DNA of 64,000 nt from positions 72,637 through 136,636 of the forward strand of contig NZ_CAAKON010000005.1 of assembly GCF_901212655.1 (NCBI RefSeq), written 5' to 3'. The DNA comes from Olsenella uli. GTDB taxonomy: Bacteria > Actinomycetota > Coriobacteriia > Coriobacteriales > Atopobiaceae. The position numbers and the translations under genes are program-made. Shown piece by piece: positions 33,743 through 42,610 of the stretch (position 1 is the first letter of the stretch; every line of letters begins with the position of its first letter). Below the pieces are notes generated by a model that ran no database searches, was not told where the DNA came from, and saw only the letters and a list, made by a program, of their open reading frames with translations.

Positions 33743-35341
33743 CTAGACGGAGAGGACTCCGAAGAAGGCACCAACGAGCGAGACGACGATGAGGATCACG
33801 AGGAGCTTGGTGATGGTCCACTTCTTCGTCTTGATGCCCCAGAGCACGAAGAACACGGCGGCAAGGGCAAGCAGGCCCGGCGCGATGGAGTTCAGCGTGT
33901 CCTGAAGGACGATGGTCTTCTCACCAAAGGTCCAGCTGAGCGGCGTGGAGACCTTGACCGTATTGGCCGAGAGGGCACCCATGACGAACATACCCACGAT
34001 GGCAGCGCAGTCGATGAGCTTGTTGATGATGCCGCCAGAGAGGATCTTCTGGATGGACTCGCGGCCCAGACGATAGCCGAGACCGAAGAGCGCGCGGGCC
34101 TCGCAGGCGGTGATGATGCCGAACAGGATCGGGAACACGACGCCGAACACGTTGCCCCGCGTGGCGAAGGACGCGCCGAGGGCGAAGAGAATCACCTGAA
34201 TGGTGCCGAAGTCAACCGTGTCGCCCACGCCGGCGATCGGGCCCATGAGGCCGTTCTTGACGCCGGTGATGATCTCCTCGGGAATGTCAGCGCCCATGGC
34301 CTTCTGCTCCTCCATGGCAAGCACGGTGCCGTGGATGAGGCAGCCCCAGTTACCGGAGGTGTTGAAGAACATGAGGTGGCGTTTGAGGGCGGCCTCGAGA
34401 TCCTTCTGCTCGGGATAGAGCTTGGCAAGCGCGGGGCCAAAGGAGGCGCCCACGGCAAGGGCCTGCATGCGCTCGAAGGAGTTGGACAGCTCGGCCGTGA
34501 ACTCCCAGCGCAGGAAGACGCCATTGACGTCATGGGCGCTGAGCAGACGCTTGTTCTCCGCAGCCGCAGCCTTGTCGGTGAGCTCGCGAATGGCGCCGAA
34601 GGTGTCGTCCTCGTTCATAAAGGTCACGAGCAGGGCGATGCAGATACCGAAGATGGCGGCGGCCATCGTGGGAATCTTAAGGTACTGCACGGCAAAGAAG
34701 CCAATGATGAACAGCGGGAGGTACTTCATCTTGCCGATCATGAACACGACGGTGGCGAAGCCGAGGGCCGGCAGCAGACCGCCCATCACATTGAAGCCCG
34801 TGAGGAGCCACTGCGGGCAGAGGTCGAGCATGGCGGTAACGAAGTCGGCGCCGAAGTAGTTGATGGCGAACATCAGCGGGAAACGCAGGACGAAGCCGAG
34901 CGCCAGCGGATAGATGGTGGCGTTGCGCCACACGCCCTTGACGTCGCCCTTGTCGGCGAGCTTGTCGGCCTCGTGCACGAAGATGGCGTTGACCGTGCGG
35001 CGCACGTTGTTCACAAGCACGCCGAGGACACCCAGAGGCACGGCAATGGAAACGGCAGTCTCGGGCGACACGCCCGTCTGGATGGCGATGGGCACGGCGA
35101 TCAGAGCGGCGAACACGCGGTCGGACGGGATGTTGCCGCCCGCGGCCACCATGCCGAGATACACCATCTCGATGGAGCCGCCCGTAATGACGCCGGTGTC
35201 AAGGTGCCCGGTGAGAGCACCGAGAACCGTACCCACGACGAGCGGGGACTTCATCGTCTGGATGAACGAGTAGCCGGCGAGGCTCGCCGCCCACCAGAAC
35301 CACAGTCCGCAGACTATGGCGAAGAAGAGGTTGAGTCCCAT
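33743..35341 (-). CDS. mannose-family PTS, fused IIC-IID membrane component
   Basis: 532 residues in one uninterrupted frame. Residues 1-255 are an EII-Sor IIC domain (TGHLDTGVITGGSIEMVYLGMVAAGGNIPSDRVFAALIAVPIAI...). From about 275 on is a complete IID domain (FLRWEFTAELSNSFERMQALAVGASFGPALAKLY, LKRHLMFFNTSGNWGCLIHGTVLAMEE, NGLMGPIAGVGDT). IIC and IID are normally separate chains of about 265 and 275 residues, so this is a fusion. It forms the membrane channel that takes up a sugar with IIB/IIA phosphorylation. IIB and IIA genes lie upstream in the same direction. Confidence 0.93.
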   Translation of the reverse strand: MGLNLFFAIVCGLWFWWAASLAGYSFIQTMKSPLVVGTVLGALTGHLDTGVITGGSIEMVYLGMVAAGGNIPSDRVFAALIAVPIAIQTGVSPETAVSIAVPLGVLGVLVNNVRRTVNAIFVHEADKLADKGDVKGVWRNATIYPLALGFVLRFPLMFAINYFGADFVTAMLDLCPQWLLTGFNVMGGLLPALGFATVVFMIGKMKYLPLFIIGFFAVQYLKIPTMAAAIFGICIALLVTFMNEDDTFGAIRELTDKAAAAENKRLLSAHDVNGVFLRWEFTAELSNSFERMQALAVGASFGPALAKLYPEQKDLEAALKRHLMFFNTSGNWGCLIHGTVLAMEEQKAMGADIPEEIITGVKNGLMGPIAGVGDTVDFGTIQVILFALGASFATRGNVFGVVFPILFGIITACEARALFGLGYRLGRESIQKILSGGIINKLIDCAAIVGMFVMGALSANTVKVSTPLSWTFGEKTIVLQDTLNSIAPGLLALAAVFFVLWGIKTKKWTITKLLVILIVVSLVGAFFGVLSV

Positions 35342-35482
35342 GGATTCACTCCTTACCTGTCAAACGTTGTGAGGCCGCAGCTCATGGAGCGCTTGGCGAC
35401 CTTCCTTCCCTTTCCTGCAAAGCCAGCGATGGGCCGGCGTGGTGCCACATATGGCAAAACGCGCGGATCGTACCGTCGGGGT

Positions 35483-35974
35483 CTACGCCTCGTACTTCCT
35501 CATGGCGTCCTCGTAGCTCATGCCCGCTTCCTCGGGCACAACCTGGAGCTCGATCTCGACACCGGCATCATGGAGATGCTTGAGGTCCTCGACGTCCTCG
35601 GGCCCAAGTGCTACGGCCTGGAACACGATCTTGCGGCCGCTCTCCGCGGGTACGCCACCAAGCTGGAGCTTCTTGAGCTCGAAGCCAGCATCGAAGGCCT
35701 TGCGCGCCATCTGGATGCTATTGAACAGCGCAAAGATGTTCTTGGAGCCAAGCTCATCCGCCTTGAAGGCAGCGCCGGCGTCTGCCGTGGACCTGATGTC
35801 GACCTCGATACCCGAGGGGGCGGCCATCTTATAGATGCTCACCATGAACGGGTCCTGGCCAAGCATGTCGTCGACGATGAGAATCTCCTGGCAGTTGGCC
35901 AGCTTGGACCACTTGGTGATGACCTGACCATGAATCAAGCGATGATCGACGCGCGCGAATGTGATGCTAGGCAT
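35483..35974 (-). CDS. mannose-family PTS IIB component
   Basis: 163 residues from ATG 35974 (GGAGA upstream; the open frame continues to 36193 without coding signs). It begins ITFARVDHRLIHGQV, with His15 the phosphorylated residue of this IIB class, and contains EILIVDDMLGQDPF and KLQLGGVPAESGRK. Receives phosphate from IIA and passes it to the incoming sugar at IICD. Cytoplasmic. Between IIA (137 bases upstream) and IICD (141 bases downstream). Confidence 0.94.
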   Translation of the reverse strand: MPSITFARVDHRLIHGQVITKWSKLANCQEILIVDDMLGQDPFMVSIYKMAAPSGIEVDIRSTADAGAAFKADELGSKNIFALFNSIQMARKAFDAGFELKKLQLGGVPAESGRKIVFQAVALGPEDVEDLKHLHDAGVEIELQVVPEEAGMSYEDAMRKYEA

Positions 35975-36110
35975 ACTCTCTCCTTGTCTTTCCGGAGGAC
36001 AGGAGGCAGCTCCTCCCCGACACTCCACGTTTTGTTGTCGTTGCGCTTTTCTCACTGAGCCGGGCGGTCGTCTCGCGCCCGCAGTGCCCACCCAGCGATA
36101 CAAACCGTTA

Positions 36111-36512
36111 TTAGCCGAGCAGCTCGTTGACGTGCTTGACACCCTCGTTAGCGGCAGCGAGGCAGTTCTTGGCGAGCTCCTCCACTGAGGCAACCTGCTC
36201 GCGAGTCATCAATGCCTCGAGCAGCATCGGCAGATTGAGGCCGGTAAGCACCTGAAGGCCTTCACGCTCCCGCAGGGCCATGGCAGCGACATTGCAGGGG
36301 CTGCCGCCAAGGATGTCGCACAGCACAAGAACGCCCTCGCCCGTGTCGACCTTGTCAAGCGCCTGCTGAAACTCCACCCCGAAGTCATCGACATTGTCCT
36401 CGCGGCGCAACGAGAGCGTCGCGGCCTGAGTCACAGGTCCGGTAACGAGCTCGCATGCATCCACGGCTCCGGTGCTGAACGAACCGTGCGTCATGACAAT
36501 GATCCCAATCAT
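36111..36512 (-). CDS. mannose-family PTS IIA component
   Basis: 133 residues from ATG 36512 (AAGGGGA upstream). Short IIA domain of the mannose family: IGIIVMTHGSFSTG with the phosphorylated His9, VLVLCDILGGSPCNVAA, and LTGLNLPMLLEAL. Receives phosphate from HPr. First gene of the operon that continues through IIB, IICD, the ATC-hydrolase-like, M20, CyuA-like and HAD genes. I found no sigma-54 (-24/-12) element in the 200 bases upstream, nor a LevR-type regulator nearby. Confidence 0.94.
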   Translation of the reverse strand: MIGIIVMTHGSFSTGAVDACELVTGPVTQAATLSLRREDNVDDFGVEFQQALDKVDTGEGVLVLCDILGGSPCNVAAMALREREGLQVLTGLNLPMLLEALMTREQVASVEELAKNCLAAANEGVKHVNELLG

Positions 36513-36964
36513 GCGGTCCCCTTCCCAAACAGATATCCCGTAGCGCGGCAAAGCTGGTCCCGGGACGCCAAAAGGACGCTCCTCGCAGGCCGAACCCCGA
36601 CCCTTCGCATGCATCTTGTTTCTGGTGATTAGACGTGCCGGAACCACATTCCGGAGGAGCGTGGCCCGATAAACCTGCCGTGCACTGCAGGATTGGGCGC
36701 ATTGTTAGCCGGCTTGACCCATTCGTCAACGCTCCCGGCTGAACGGCGCATTTCTCCGCTGATCCGAATAGTTCCTTGTAATGCAGAATCTTGGGTATAG
36801 AATTAAGAGTTTCGGACTCGCGCTTTTGCTTCTGAATAACAACGTCTTTGTTTCAGGATTATTTTTCGAAATGGCATAGCTTTATTTTTTATGCAATTTC
36901 GAAGCCTCTTCCTTTCCCTCGAAATTGCACATATACTGGTTTTGCGCGCATTCGAGGAGGTTAT
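36513..36964. other. divergent regulatory region between PTS operon and ATPase gene
   Basis: About 450 bases with no gene. The left part is GC-rich like its surroundings; from about 36760 on it is clearly AT-rich, with an inverted/direct half-site array (36866-36929). It must carry the PTS operon promoter (minus) and the ATPase promoter (plus). Confidence 0.6.
36866..36937 (+). promoter_or_regulatory. triple half-site operator and -10 element of the ATPase gene
   Basis: Three 11-base half-sites: TCGAAATGGCA (36866-36876), TGCAATTTCGA (36892-36902) and TCGAAATTGCA (36919-36929). The last two are exact complements; the first matches the third with one mismatch. Start-to-start distances are 26 and 27. 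TATACT (36932-36937) follows directly, so the last half-site would cover the promoter core and binding would be expected to repress. Confidence 0.55.
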
Positions 36965-38290
36965 ATGAAAGACCGAAACCACCCGCTCAGGCCAGATACG
37001 TACCGCTCGCGCATCTTGGACAAAAAGATTGAGAAGCTCCTCACTATCTCCACAGTTATAGATCTCCACGGCATACGGGGCTGCGGGAAGACGTGGTGCG
37101 GCCTTTCCCATGCCAAGAGCATCGTAAGTGCGGATGACGAAACCGTCGCGATGCCACTAATCCAAATGGATGCGCGCATCGCACTCACAGGGCCGCGTCC
37201 GCACGCCGTGGACGAGTGGAGCTCATTCCCCGAGCTGCGAAACCAGGCGCTCCGTGCCTCCAATGAACCCGGGTCGTTCATGTTGTTGAGCTCATCGGAG
37301 CCACCTCGTGTCCGCGAAGACCAGCGCTCGACACGCCCGAGGGTGGCGCAGATACACATGAGGACGCTCACATTGGCAGAACGCGGTATCTCTACGGCCA
37401 CCGTGTCGCTCGAAGACCTCGTCACAAGCAATGGCACCGAATCCGCGCTCCCCCAACGGGACGGGTCCGGGGTCACAGGAGCGCATGATGATGGCCAAGA
37501 GCTCCACGAGCTTGCCCTCCCCATATGCGAAGGTGGCTGGAGCGCGGCAGCGAGCCGCTCGCATGCAGACGCTCTTGTTATCTCCGCAAATCAGGCGAGC
37601 TCGCTGCTCGCGGGTGACGTTCGCAGGCAGGGACGTAAGGAGTCCGTAGCGCGAGCCATACTTGGCAGCATCGAACTCGCAACCGGCGGCGATACCTCCT
37701 ACGCAGCGCTCGCCGCCCATGCCGCCTCGGCTGGGCTCGCCTTTCCCTCGCGAAACACACTCACCGCATACGCGCGCACCTTCCACCAGCTCTACCTCGT
37801 GGAGGAGCTGCCGGGCTGGAAGGCGCCCATTCGATCGTCGTCTCGCGTAAAGACCAAGCCAAGACTCGTTCTCGCAGACCCCTCCCTCGGAATTACGGCA
37901 ACGGGTCTTGGCGTGCCCGATCTCAGAGATAACCCCAAATGGCTCGAGGCCGGATTCAAAGCGTTGGTCCTGCACGACCTCCTAGCTTATGCGGAGGCCT
38001 TGCCTGCGAGACTTAGGGCGAGTGCAAGCTACTACGCGGACGCAGACGGGACCTCGGCCGATATCGTGTTGACGTTTGGGAACGACTGGGCGGCTATCGT
38101 CATTGCCACAAAAGAGGGAGACGTCCCAGCCGCAATCAAGCAACTGGGACGTCTCACAAGGAAGGTCGTATCCGGAGAATCGGGAATGGGAGATCCGGTG
38201 TTCCGCCTCGTCGTCACGCCCGGAGGCACGGCCTGGCGCGATGGGCGCACCAGCACCGTCGTCGCGCCCATCTCCGCCCTTGGCGCCTAG
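36965..38290 (+). CDS. AAA_14/DUF4143-type ATPase
   Basis: 441 residues from ATG 36965, right after GAGGAGG; the open frame reaches back to 36848, through the operator array, and is not coding there. Walker A HGIRGCGKTW (about 40-49), Walker B-like HAVDEWSSFPELRNQAL, sensor-1-like FMLLSSSEPP. The C-terminal half is DUF4143-like with a PD-(D/E)xK-type fold hint, SADIVLTFGNDWAAIVIATK, where the usual E-x-K is A-T-K, so nuclease activity is doubtful. Proteins of this group are common, mobile and of unknown role. Its leader is AT-rich, unlike neighbouring DNA, which fits acquisition by transfer. Confidence 0.8.
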   Translation: MKDRNHPLRPDTYRSRILDKKIEKLLTISTVIDLHGIRGCGKTWCGLSHAKSIVSADDETVAMPLIQMDARIALTGPRPHAVDEWSSFPELRNQALRASNEPGSFMLLSSSEPPRVREDQRSTRPRVAQIHMRTLTLAERGISTATVSLEDLVTSNGTESALPQRDGSGVTGAHDDGQELHELALPICEGGWSAAASRSHADALVISANQASSLLAGDVRRQGRKESVARAILGSIELATGGDTSYAALAAHAASAGLAFPSRNTLTAYARTFHQLYLVEELPGWKAPIRSSSRVKTKPRLVLADPSLGITATGLGVPDLRDNPKWLEAGFKALVLHDLLAYAEALPARLRASASYYADADGTSADIVLTFGNDWAAIVIATKEGDVPAAIKQLGRLTRKVVSGESGMGDPVFRLVVTPGGTAWRDGRTSTVVAPISALGA

Positions 38291-38358
38291 CCGTGCCAAA
38301 TCCGGGCCGAAGAAACAGTCCTCCCTCGGCCTGCCCAGTAGCCCGAAACTCCAGTGCT

Positions 38359-38399
38359 CAAAAAGCGGCGGCCTTGCCATCCCTAGCAAGGCCGCCGCT
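38359..38399 (-). terminator. terminator of purH
   Basis: Perfect 14-bp stem AGCGGCGGCCTTGC (38364-38377) / 38386-38399 with an 8-base loop; on the minus strand TTTTTG follows (AAAAA at 38360-38364 on plus). Confidence 0.85.
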
Positions 38400-38414
38400 C
38401 AGAAGTAGCAAGAC

Positions 38415-40040
38415 TTAGTGCCTGAAGTGCCTCGCGCCCGTGAACACCATCGCAATGCCGTGCTCGTCGCAGGCCTCGATGGACTCGTCGTCGCGCTTGG
38501 AGCCGCCGGGCTGGATGATGCAGGTCACGCCGTGCTCGGCCAGCACGTCCACGTTGTCGCGGAACGGGAAGAAGGCGTCGCTCGCGCAGGCGAAGTTGCC
38601 CCTCTCCACGCCCTCGCGCTCGCAGTAGTCCTCGGCGCGCTCGCAGGCGAGGAGTGCCGAGTCCACGCGGTTGGGCTGACCGGGACCCATGCCAATGCCG
38701 GCCTTGCCGCGGCTGATCAGAATGGCGTTGGACTTCACGCCCTTGCAGACCTTCCAGGCAAAGAGCAGCTCGGCTATCTCGTCGTCCGTGGGCTTGCGCT
38801 TGGTGGGCACAGCAAAGGTTGCGGGATCCTCCTCGACGCGGTCCACGTGCTGCACGAGCACGCCGCCGTCGATGGAGCGCATCTCAAGCTCGGGTGTCTT
38901 GCCCACGCCACCCGTGGCAAGCACGCGCAGGTTGGGGCGCTTGGCCATGCGGGCCTTGGCGTCCTCGGAGAAGCCCGGCGCGATGATGACCTCCACGAAC
39001 TGCTTGTTCTCGTCGGCAAAGTGCTCGACGAGCTCGTAGGGCACCTCGCGGTTGCAGGCGATGATGCCGCCGAAGGCACTCTTGGGATCGCAGGCGAAGG
39101 CGCGGTCGTAGGCGGAGGTGATGTCCTCGGCCACGGCGGAGCCGCAGGGGTTCTGGTGCTTGAGAATCACGCACGCCGGCTCGTCGAACTCGCGCACGAG
39201 GTTCCAGGCGGCATCCGCGTCCAGGTAGTTGTTGTACGAAAGCGGCTTGCCCTGAATCTGCTCGGCGCCCACGAGCGGATGCTCGGAGCTGCCAAGCTCG
39301 GCAAACTCGTCGGCGAAGCAGTAGACGGCGGCCGCCTGCTGCGGATTCTCGCCGTAGCGCAGGTCGTCGGCCTTCTCGAGCCACACGCCAAGCTCGTCGG
39401 GAAGGCCGCTCTCGGCCTCGGCGTCGCCCTCCTCGGCATCGAGCTGGTCCGCAAGCCAGGTGGCGATGGCAGTGTCGTAGAGCGCGGTGGTCTCGTAGAC
39501 CTTGAGCTGCAGCTCACGACGGGTGGCGAGCGTGGTGGCGCCATTGTGGGAACGCATCTCGTCGAGGATGCCGTCGTAGTCCTCCGGGTCAACCACCACG
39601 GTCACGCTCGCGGCGTTCTTGGCGGCGGAGCGCAGCATGGAGGGGCCACCGATGTCGATGTTCTCGATGGCGTCCGCGTACGTGACGTCGGGCTTGGCAA
39701 CGGTCTTCTCGAACTCATAGAGGTTGACGACTACGAGGTCGATCATGCCGATGCCGTGCTCGGCCGCCTCGGCCATATGCTTGGGGTCGTCACGGCGGGC
39801 GAGCAGGCCGCCGTGCACCTTGGGGTGCAGCGTCTTGACGCGGCCGTCCATCATCTCGGGGAAGCCCGTGTACTGCTCGATGGGCACCACCTTCACGCCG
39901 GCCTCGGCCAGCACGCGGGCCGTGCCGCCGGTCGAGATGACCTCGACGCCAAACTCGTCTTCCAGCGCCTTCACGAACTCGACGACGCCGGTCTTGTCCG
40001 TGACCGAAACGAGCGCGCGCTTGATGGGACAGTCTGCCAT
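38415..40040 (-). CDS. purH: bifunctional AICAR formyltransferase / IMP cyclohydrolase
   Basis: 541 residues, the family's normal length; AGGAGG precedes ATG 40040. N-terminal cyclohydrolase (MGS-like) domain: [51 protein letters not shown]-terminal AICAR transformylase domain: [25 protein letters not shown] (catalytic Lys-His), [12 protein letters not shown], and [16 protein letters not shown]. Last two steps of purine synthesis. It stands alone, without other pur genes. No guanine/adenine riboswitch pattern is visible in its leader. Confidence 0.97.
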   Translation of the reverse strand: MADCPIKRALVSVTDKTGVVEFVKALEDEFGVEVISTGGTARVLAEAGVKVVPIEQYTGFPEMMDGRVKTLHPKVHGGLLARRDDPKHMAEAAEHGIGMIDLVVVNLYEFEKTVAKPDVTYADAIENIDIGGPSMLRSAAKNAASVTVVVDPEDYDGILDEMRSHNGATTLATRRELQLKVYETTALYDTAIATWLADQLDAEEGDAEAESGLPDELGVWLEKADDLRYGENPQQAAAVYCFADEFAELGSSEHPLVGAEQIQGKPLSYNNYLDADAAWNLVREFDEPACVILKHQNPCGSAVAEDITSAYDRAFACDPKSAFGGIIACNREVPYELVEHFADENKQFVEVIIAPGFSEDAKARMAKRPNLRVLATGGVGKTPELEMRSIDGGVLVQHVDRVEEDPATFAVPTKRKPTDDEIAELLFAWKVCKGVKSNAILISRGKAGIGMGPGQPNRVDSALLACERAEDYCEREGVERGNFACASDAFFPFRDNVDVLAEHGVTCIIQPGGSKRDDESIEACDEHGIAMVFTGARHFRH

Positions 40041-40393
40041 GGAACCTCCTCGTTGAAGCCTCTACCTTTGGGAGCAGCCTCCGGAATCGGCACGAGACTG
40101 CGCCATATCGCCGGCCGTGAGGCAATGCAAGCCGCAGGGCCGTACGATACCAGCGCGGCAAGATTCCGGTTTGAACTCCTAATCTCCTATTGTGCCGCAA
40201 AGGGGCGGACTCAGCATGTCGCATGCGAGCGTGACCACAGCGGATACAGCCGCCGTACCGCGAAGAGGCGCGCCCGAGCGCCACTACGTCTACTCGGGCC
40301 GCGCCTAGCAGGCGCCAACCATAACTCGCCGCACGTCAATTGCCCCCAAACGACTAGGGCGGGTCACCCCATTCGCGAGGTGGCCCGCCCTGA
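40041..40393. other. intergenic region upstream of purH
   Basis: About 350 bases. It contains the DUF2207 gene's terminator at its right end and the purH promoter/leader on the left, which I cannot place precisely. No reading frame looks coding. Confidence 0.5.
40356..40391 (-). terminator. terminator of the DUF2207 gene
   Basis: AGGGCGGGTCACC (40356-40368) / GGTGGCCCGCCCT (40379-40391), one wobble, directly after the stop codon; AGTCGTTTG follows on the minus strand. Confidence 0.65.
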
Positions 40394-42340
40394 CTAGAAG
40401 GCTCCGCCGCCACCTCCGCCACCGCCGCCCCCTCCGCCACCACCGGAGAAGCCGCCGCCAAAGCCGCTGCCGGAGCTGTTCGAGGAGCTCGCAAGCGCGG
40501 AGGCGCTCACGCTATGAGCAGACTCGCATGCGCGGCCAAACGCATCCGTGGGGCGGCCGAGATTCCCGTGACGATGACACCACCAGTAGCTGTCATAGAA
40601 GCCCGGGCTCTCCAGAATCTCGGGCGCAACCACCCGCAGCTGCGCGATGACGCGCTCGGCCACACCCAGGACCACCGCCATGACCAGCAGCCTGTTCCAC
40701 AGGATAACGTCACGCGGCACGGCCTCCTTGAGCAGGGTGAAGTCCGTGAGCCAGCGCCTGAGCGCCCTGAGCTTGGCCGTAAGCTCCACGCCCTTGGTCG
40801 AAAGGGGTTTCATCTTGGCCACGGTGACGCCGCAGACCACGCAAGACGCAGCCACCAGCACAAGGCCAAGGCAGCCCAGGACAATTCCGCCCAGGGCAAA
40901 CAGCACAATGGCGGCAGCTGCGGCAACCAGGTTCAGCAGCACGAACACCACGGCGCTGAGGGCGCGCCCCACCTTTGTCGCGTCCGCAAAGTAGCCCTTG
41001 CCCTCGCACGCCGCCTTGACCTCACTCGACCAGGCCTCGATGCCGTCGGCATACTTCTGCGGCGCCTCCTTTGCGGCCCTCTTGATGTCGGAAAACGCAA
41101 TCGCATCGCCCGCCGAAAAGCCAGGCTTCACGAAGCCACCGCGCGCGTTTGGCGCAACCACGTCAAACAACAGCCGCATCGCGGCACGGTCGACGCCATG
41201 CGTGGGCCTGTCGCCTCCACGACGAATGACATAGTCCTTCTCGCGCCCGCTCGAATCCTTAACCACATCGAGCGTGATGGCCTTGCCGTCCGTTAGGCGC
41301 ATGAGCGTTGCGGTGAGCAGCTCGTTGGAAACCGACCCGCCGTTGTAGAGGCAGCCGAGCACGGCCGGGTGAGCCGGCGAGGGAACGTCACGGAAGTACT
41401 CGTCCTGGAACTGCGGGACATGCGCCGCCCTGTAACGGCGAAACCTCAGAAGCGTGAACACCACCGCCACCACCGGAAGCGCAAAGGTCACGCCCGTCGC
41501 GGCGCCCATCCACGCACGCGCCTGCTCGCGCTCGGCATTTGCGGCGTCTGCCCACGCCTGTTCCTCGCCCTCGATGGTGGAGAGATGGTCGGTGCCAGAG
41601 ACGGTTGCGCCCGTAAGCCACGCCACCGGGAACACGATGCGGGCTTCTGCAAACTCGCTCGTGCCAACGCCAGGCACGGTGTAGACAACGTCATTGCCAT
41701 CAAAGGCAAGGCTCGCGTCAAGCGGTCCGTGGCCCCAGGCCTTCACGTTATCGCCCGCCGTCACGGACTGGCCTGCTGGCACCGGCAGGTGCACGCGACA
41801 GGTCACGTTGTCCGAGGGCACGTCCCAGCCGTCCGAAACAAACTTCCAGTACAGCTCGCCCGCGTCGCGCCAGGCGTTTACCACATTCGTGACGGTATAG
41901 GCGATTCGAATGGTGGCGCTCTCGTCCTCATGGGCCGCGTAGATCTTAAGACGCGTGACGTCTCCGCCCAGGTCGCTAAGCTGGTACGTTCCCGTACGCT
42001 CCGCACCAGACTCGCTTAAGGCGCCGCCGGCCGTAAGGTCCTCGACGGACGTAACTGCGAGCTGCGGGCCTTCCGTGTTGGTGGTTGCATCCGGGGCGCC
42101 ATAGGCGATATCCCAGTACACGCCGTTGTAGGAGCCGCTGAAGTCGAAGGTGCGCTCCTCAACCACGCTGATCGACGCGTCGGCGTTCACCGTGAGGCCA
42201 ATGTTGACCCCGTCGACGGAATACTCGCGCGCAAACGCATGGCGCGGGATAGCCGCAAGGCAGATGACCATGCCAAGCAGAAGCATCAGGACGTGCGGCG
42301 CCAGGCGTGTGGCGCGGTAGGGCGAGAAACGGTCGTTCAT
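40394..42340 (-). CDS. DUF2207 membrane protein with poly-glycine C-terminus
   Basis: 648 residues; AGGGGGT before ATG 42340. Signal peptide 1-38 (LMLLLGMVICLAAIPRHAFA, cut after AFA). Extracellular beta-rich DUF2207 domain (REYSVDGVNIGLTVNADASISVVEERTFDF...GVYWDIAYG), a helix near 280 (VTFALPVVAVVFTLLRF), a cytoplasmic part (LGCLYNGGSVSNELLTATLMRLTDGKAITLDV), two helices near 460-500, and a tail of Ser/Gly followed by 14 glycines before AF. Such tails are usual in this family (YwnJ/TPM-like context), though its function is unknown. Confidence 0.88.
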   Translation of the reverse strand: MNDRFSPYRATRLAPHVLMLLLGMVICLAAIPRHAFAREYSVDGVNIGLTVNADASISVVEERTFDFSGSYNGVYWDIAYGAPDATTNTEGPQLAVTSVEDLTAGGALSESGAERTGTYQLSDLGGDVTRLKIYAAHEDESATIRIAYTVTNVVNAWRDAGELYWKFVSDGWDVPSDNVTCRVHLPVPAGQSVTAGDNVKAWGHGPLDASLAFDGNDVVYTVPGVGTSEFAEARIVFPVAWLTGATVSGTDHLSTIEGEEQAWADAANAEREQARAWMGAATGVTFALPVVAVVFTLLRFRRYRAAHVPQFQDEYFRDVPSPAHPAVLGCLYNGGSVSNELLTATLMRLTDGKAITLDVVKDSSGREKDYVIRRGGDRPTHGVDRAAMRLLFDVVAPNARGGFVKPGFSAGDAIAFSDIKRAAKEAPQKYADGIEAWSSEVKAACEGKGYFADATKVGRALSAVVFVLLNLVAAAAAIVLFALGGIVLGCLGLVLVAASCVVCGVTVAKMKPLSTKGVELTAKLRALRRWLTDFTLLKEAVPRDVILWNRLLVMAVVLGVAERVIAQLRVVAPEILESPGFYDSYWWCHRHGNLGRPTDAFGRACESAHSVSASALASSSNSSGSGFGGGFSGGGGGGGGGGGGGGAF

Positions 42341-42610
42341 GGGACCCCCTCGAGCAGCTTCTCAGTTGCTCCACATGGTACGCGACATGCCGGACGCCCT
42401 CGGCGCGCCCCGACCTCTTATCGGCGACCGTCACAAGCGCGAGCCCGCAAGCCGTCGAGCTCCACGTACAAAATCTAAGTGCGCCGCTAGCAAGTCTCGT
42501 GCTTGCCGACGACTCAACTGGGTATGCTGGTTGGCGGTCGAACGAGACGCGCCCATTCGACGCATTCAGACCGGGACGCGCGTCAGCGCCCCAGGGAAGG
42601 AGTTGCCACC

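Noticed and set aside
36513..36720. Sigma-54 promoter for the mannose-family PTS operon
   Set aside because: Many such operons use one, but no TGGCAC-N5-TTGC-like element is present and no LevR-type activator gene is nearby.
36803..37111. 102-codon minus-strand frame over the AAA ATPase leader
   Set aside because: It overlaps the operator array and the well-supported start of the ATPase gene, and lacks a ribosome site.
40041..40200. Purine riboswitch before purH
   Set aside because: No conserved purine aptamer core or pairing P1-P3 arrangement could be recognised in the leader.
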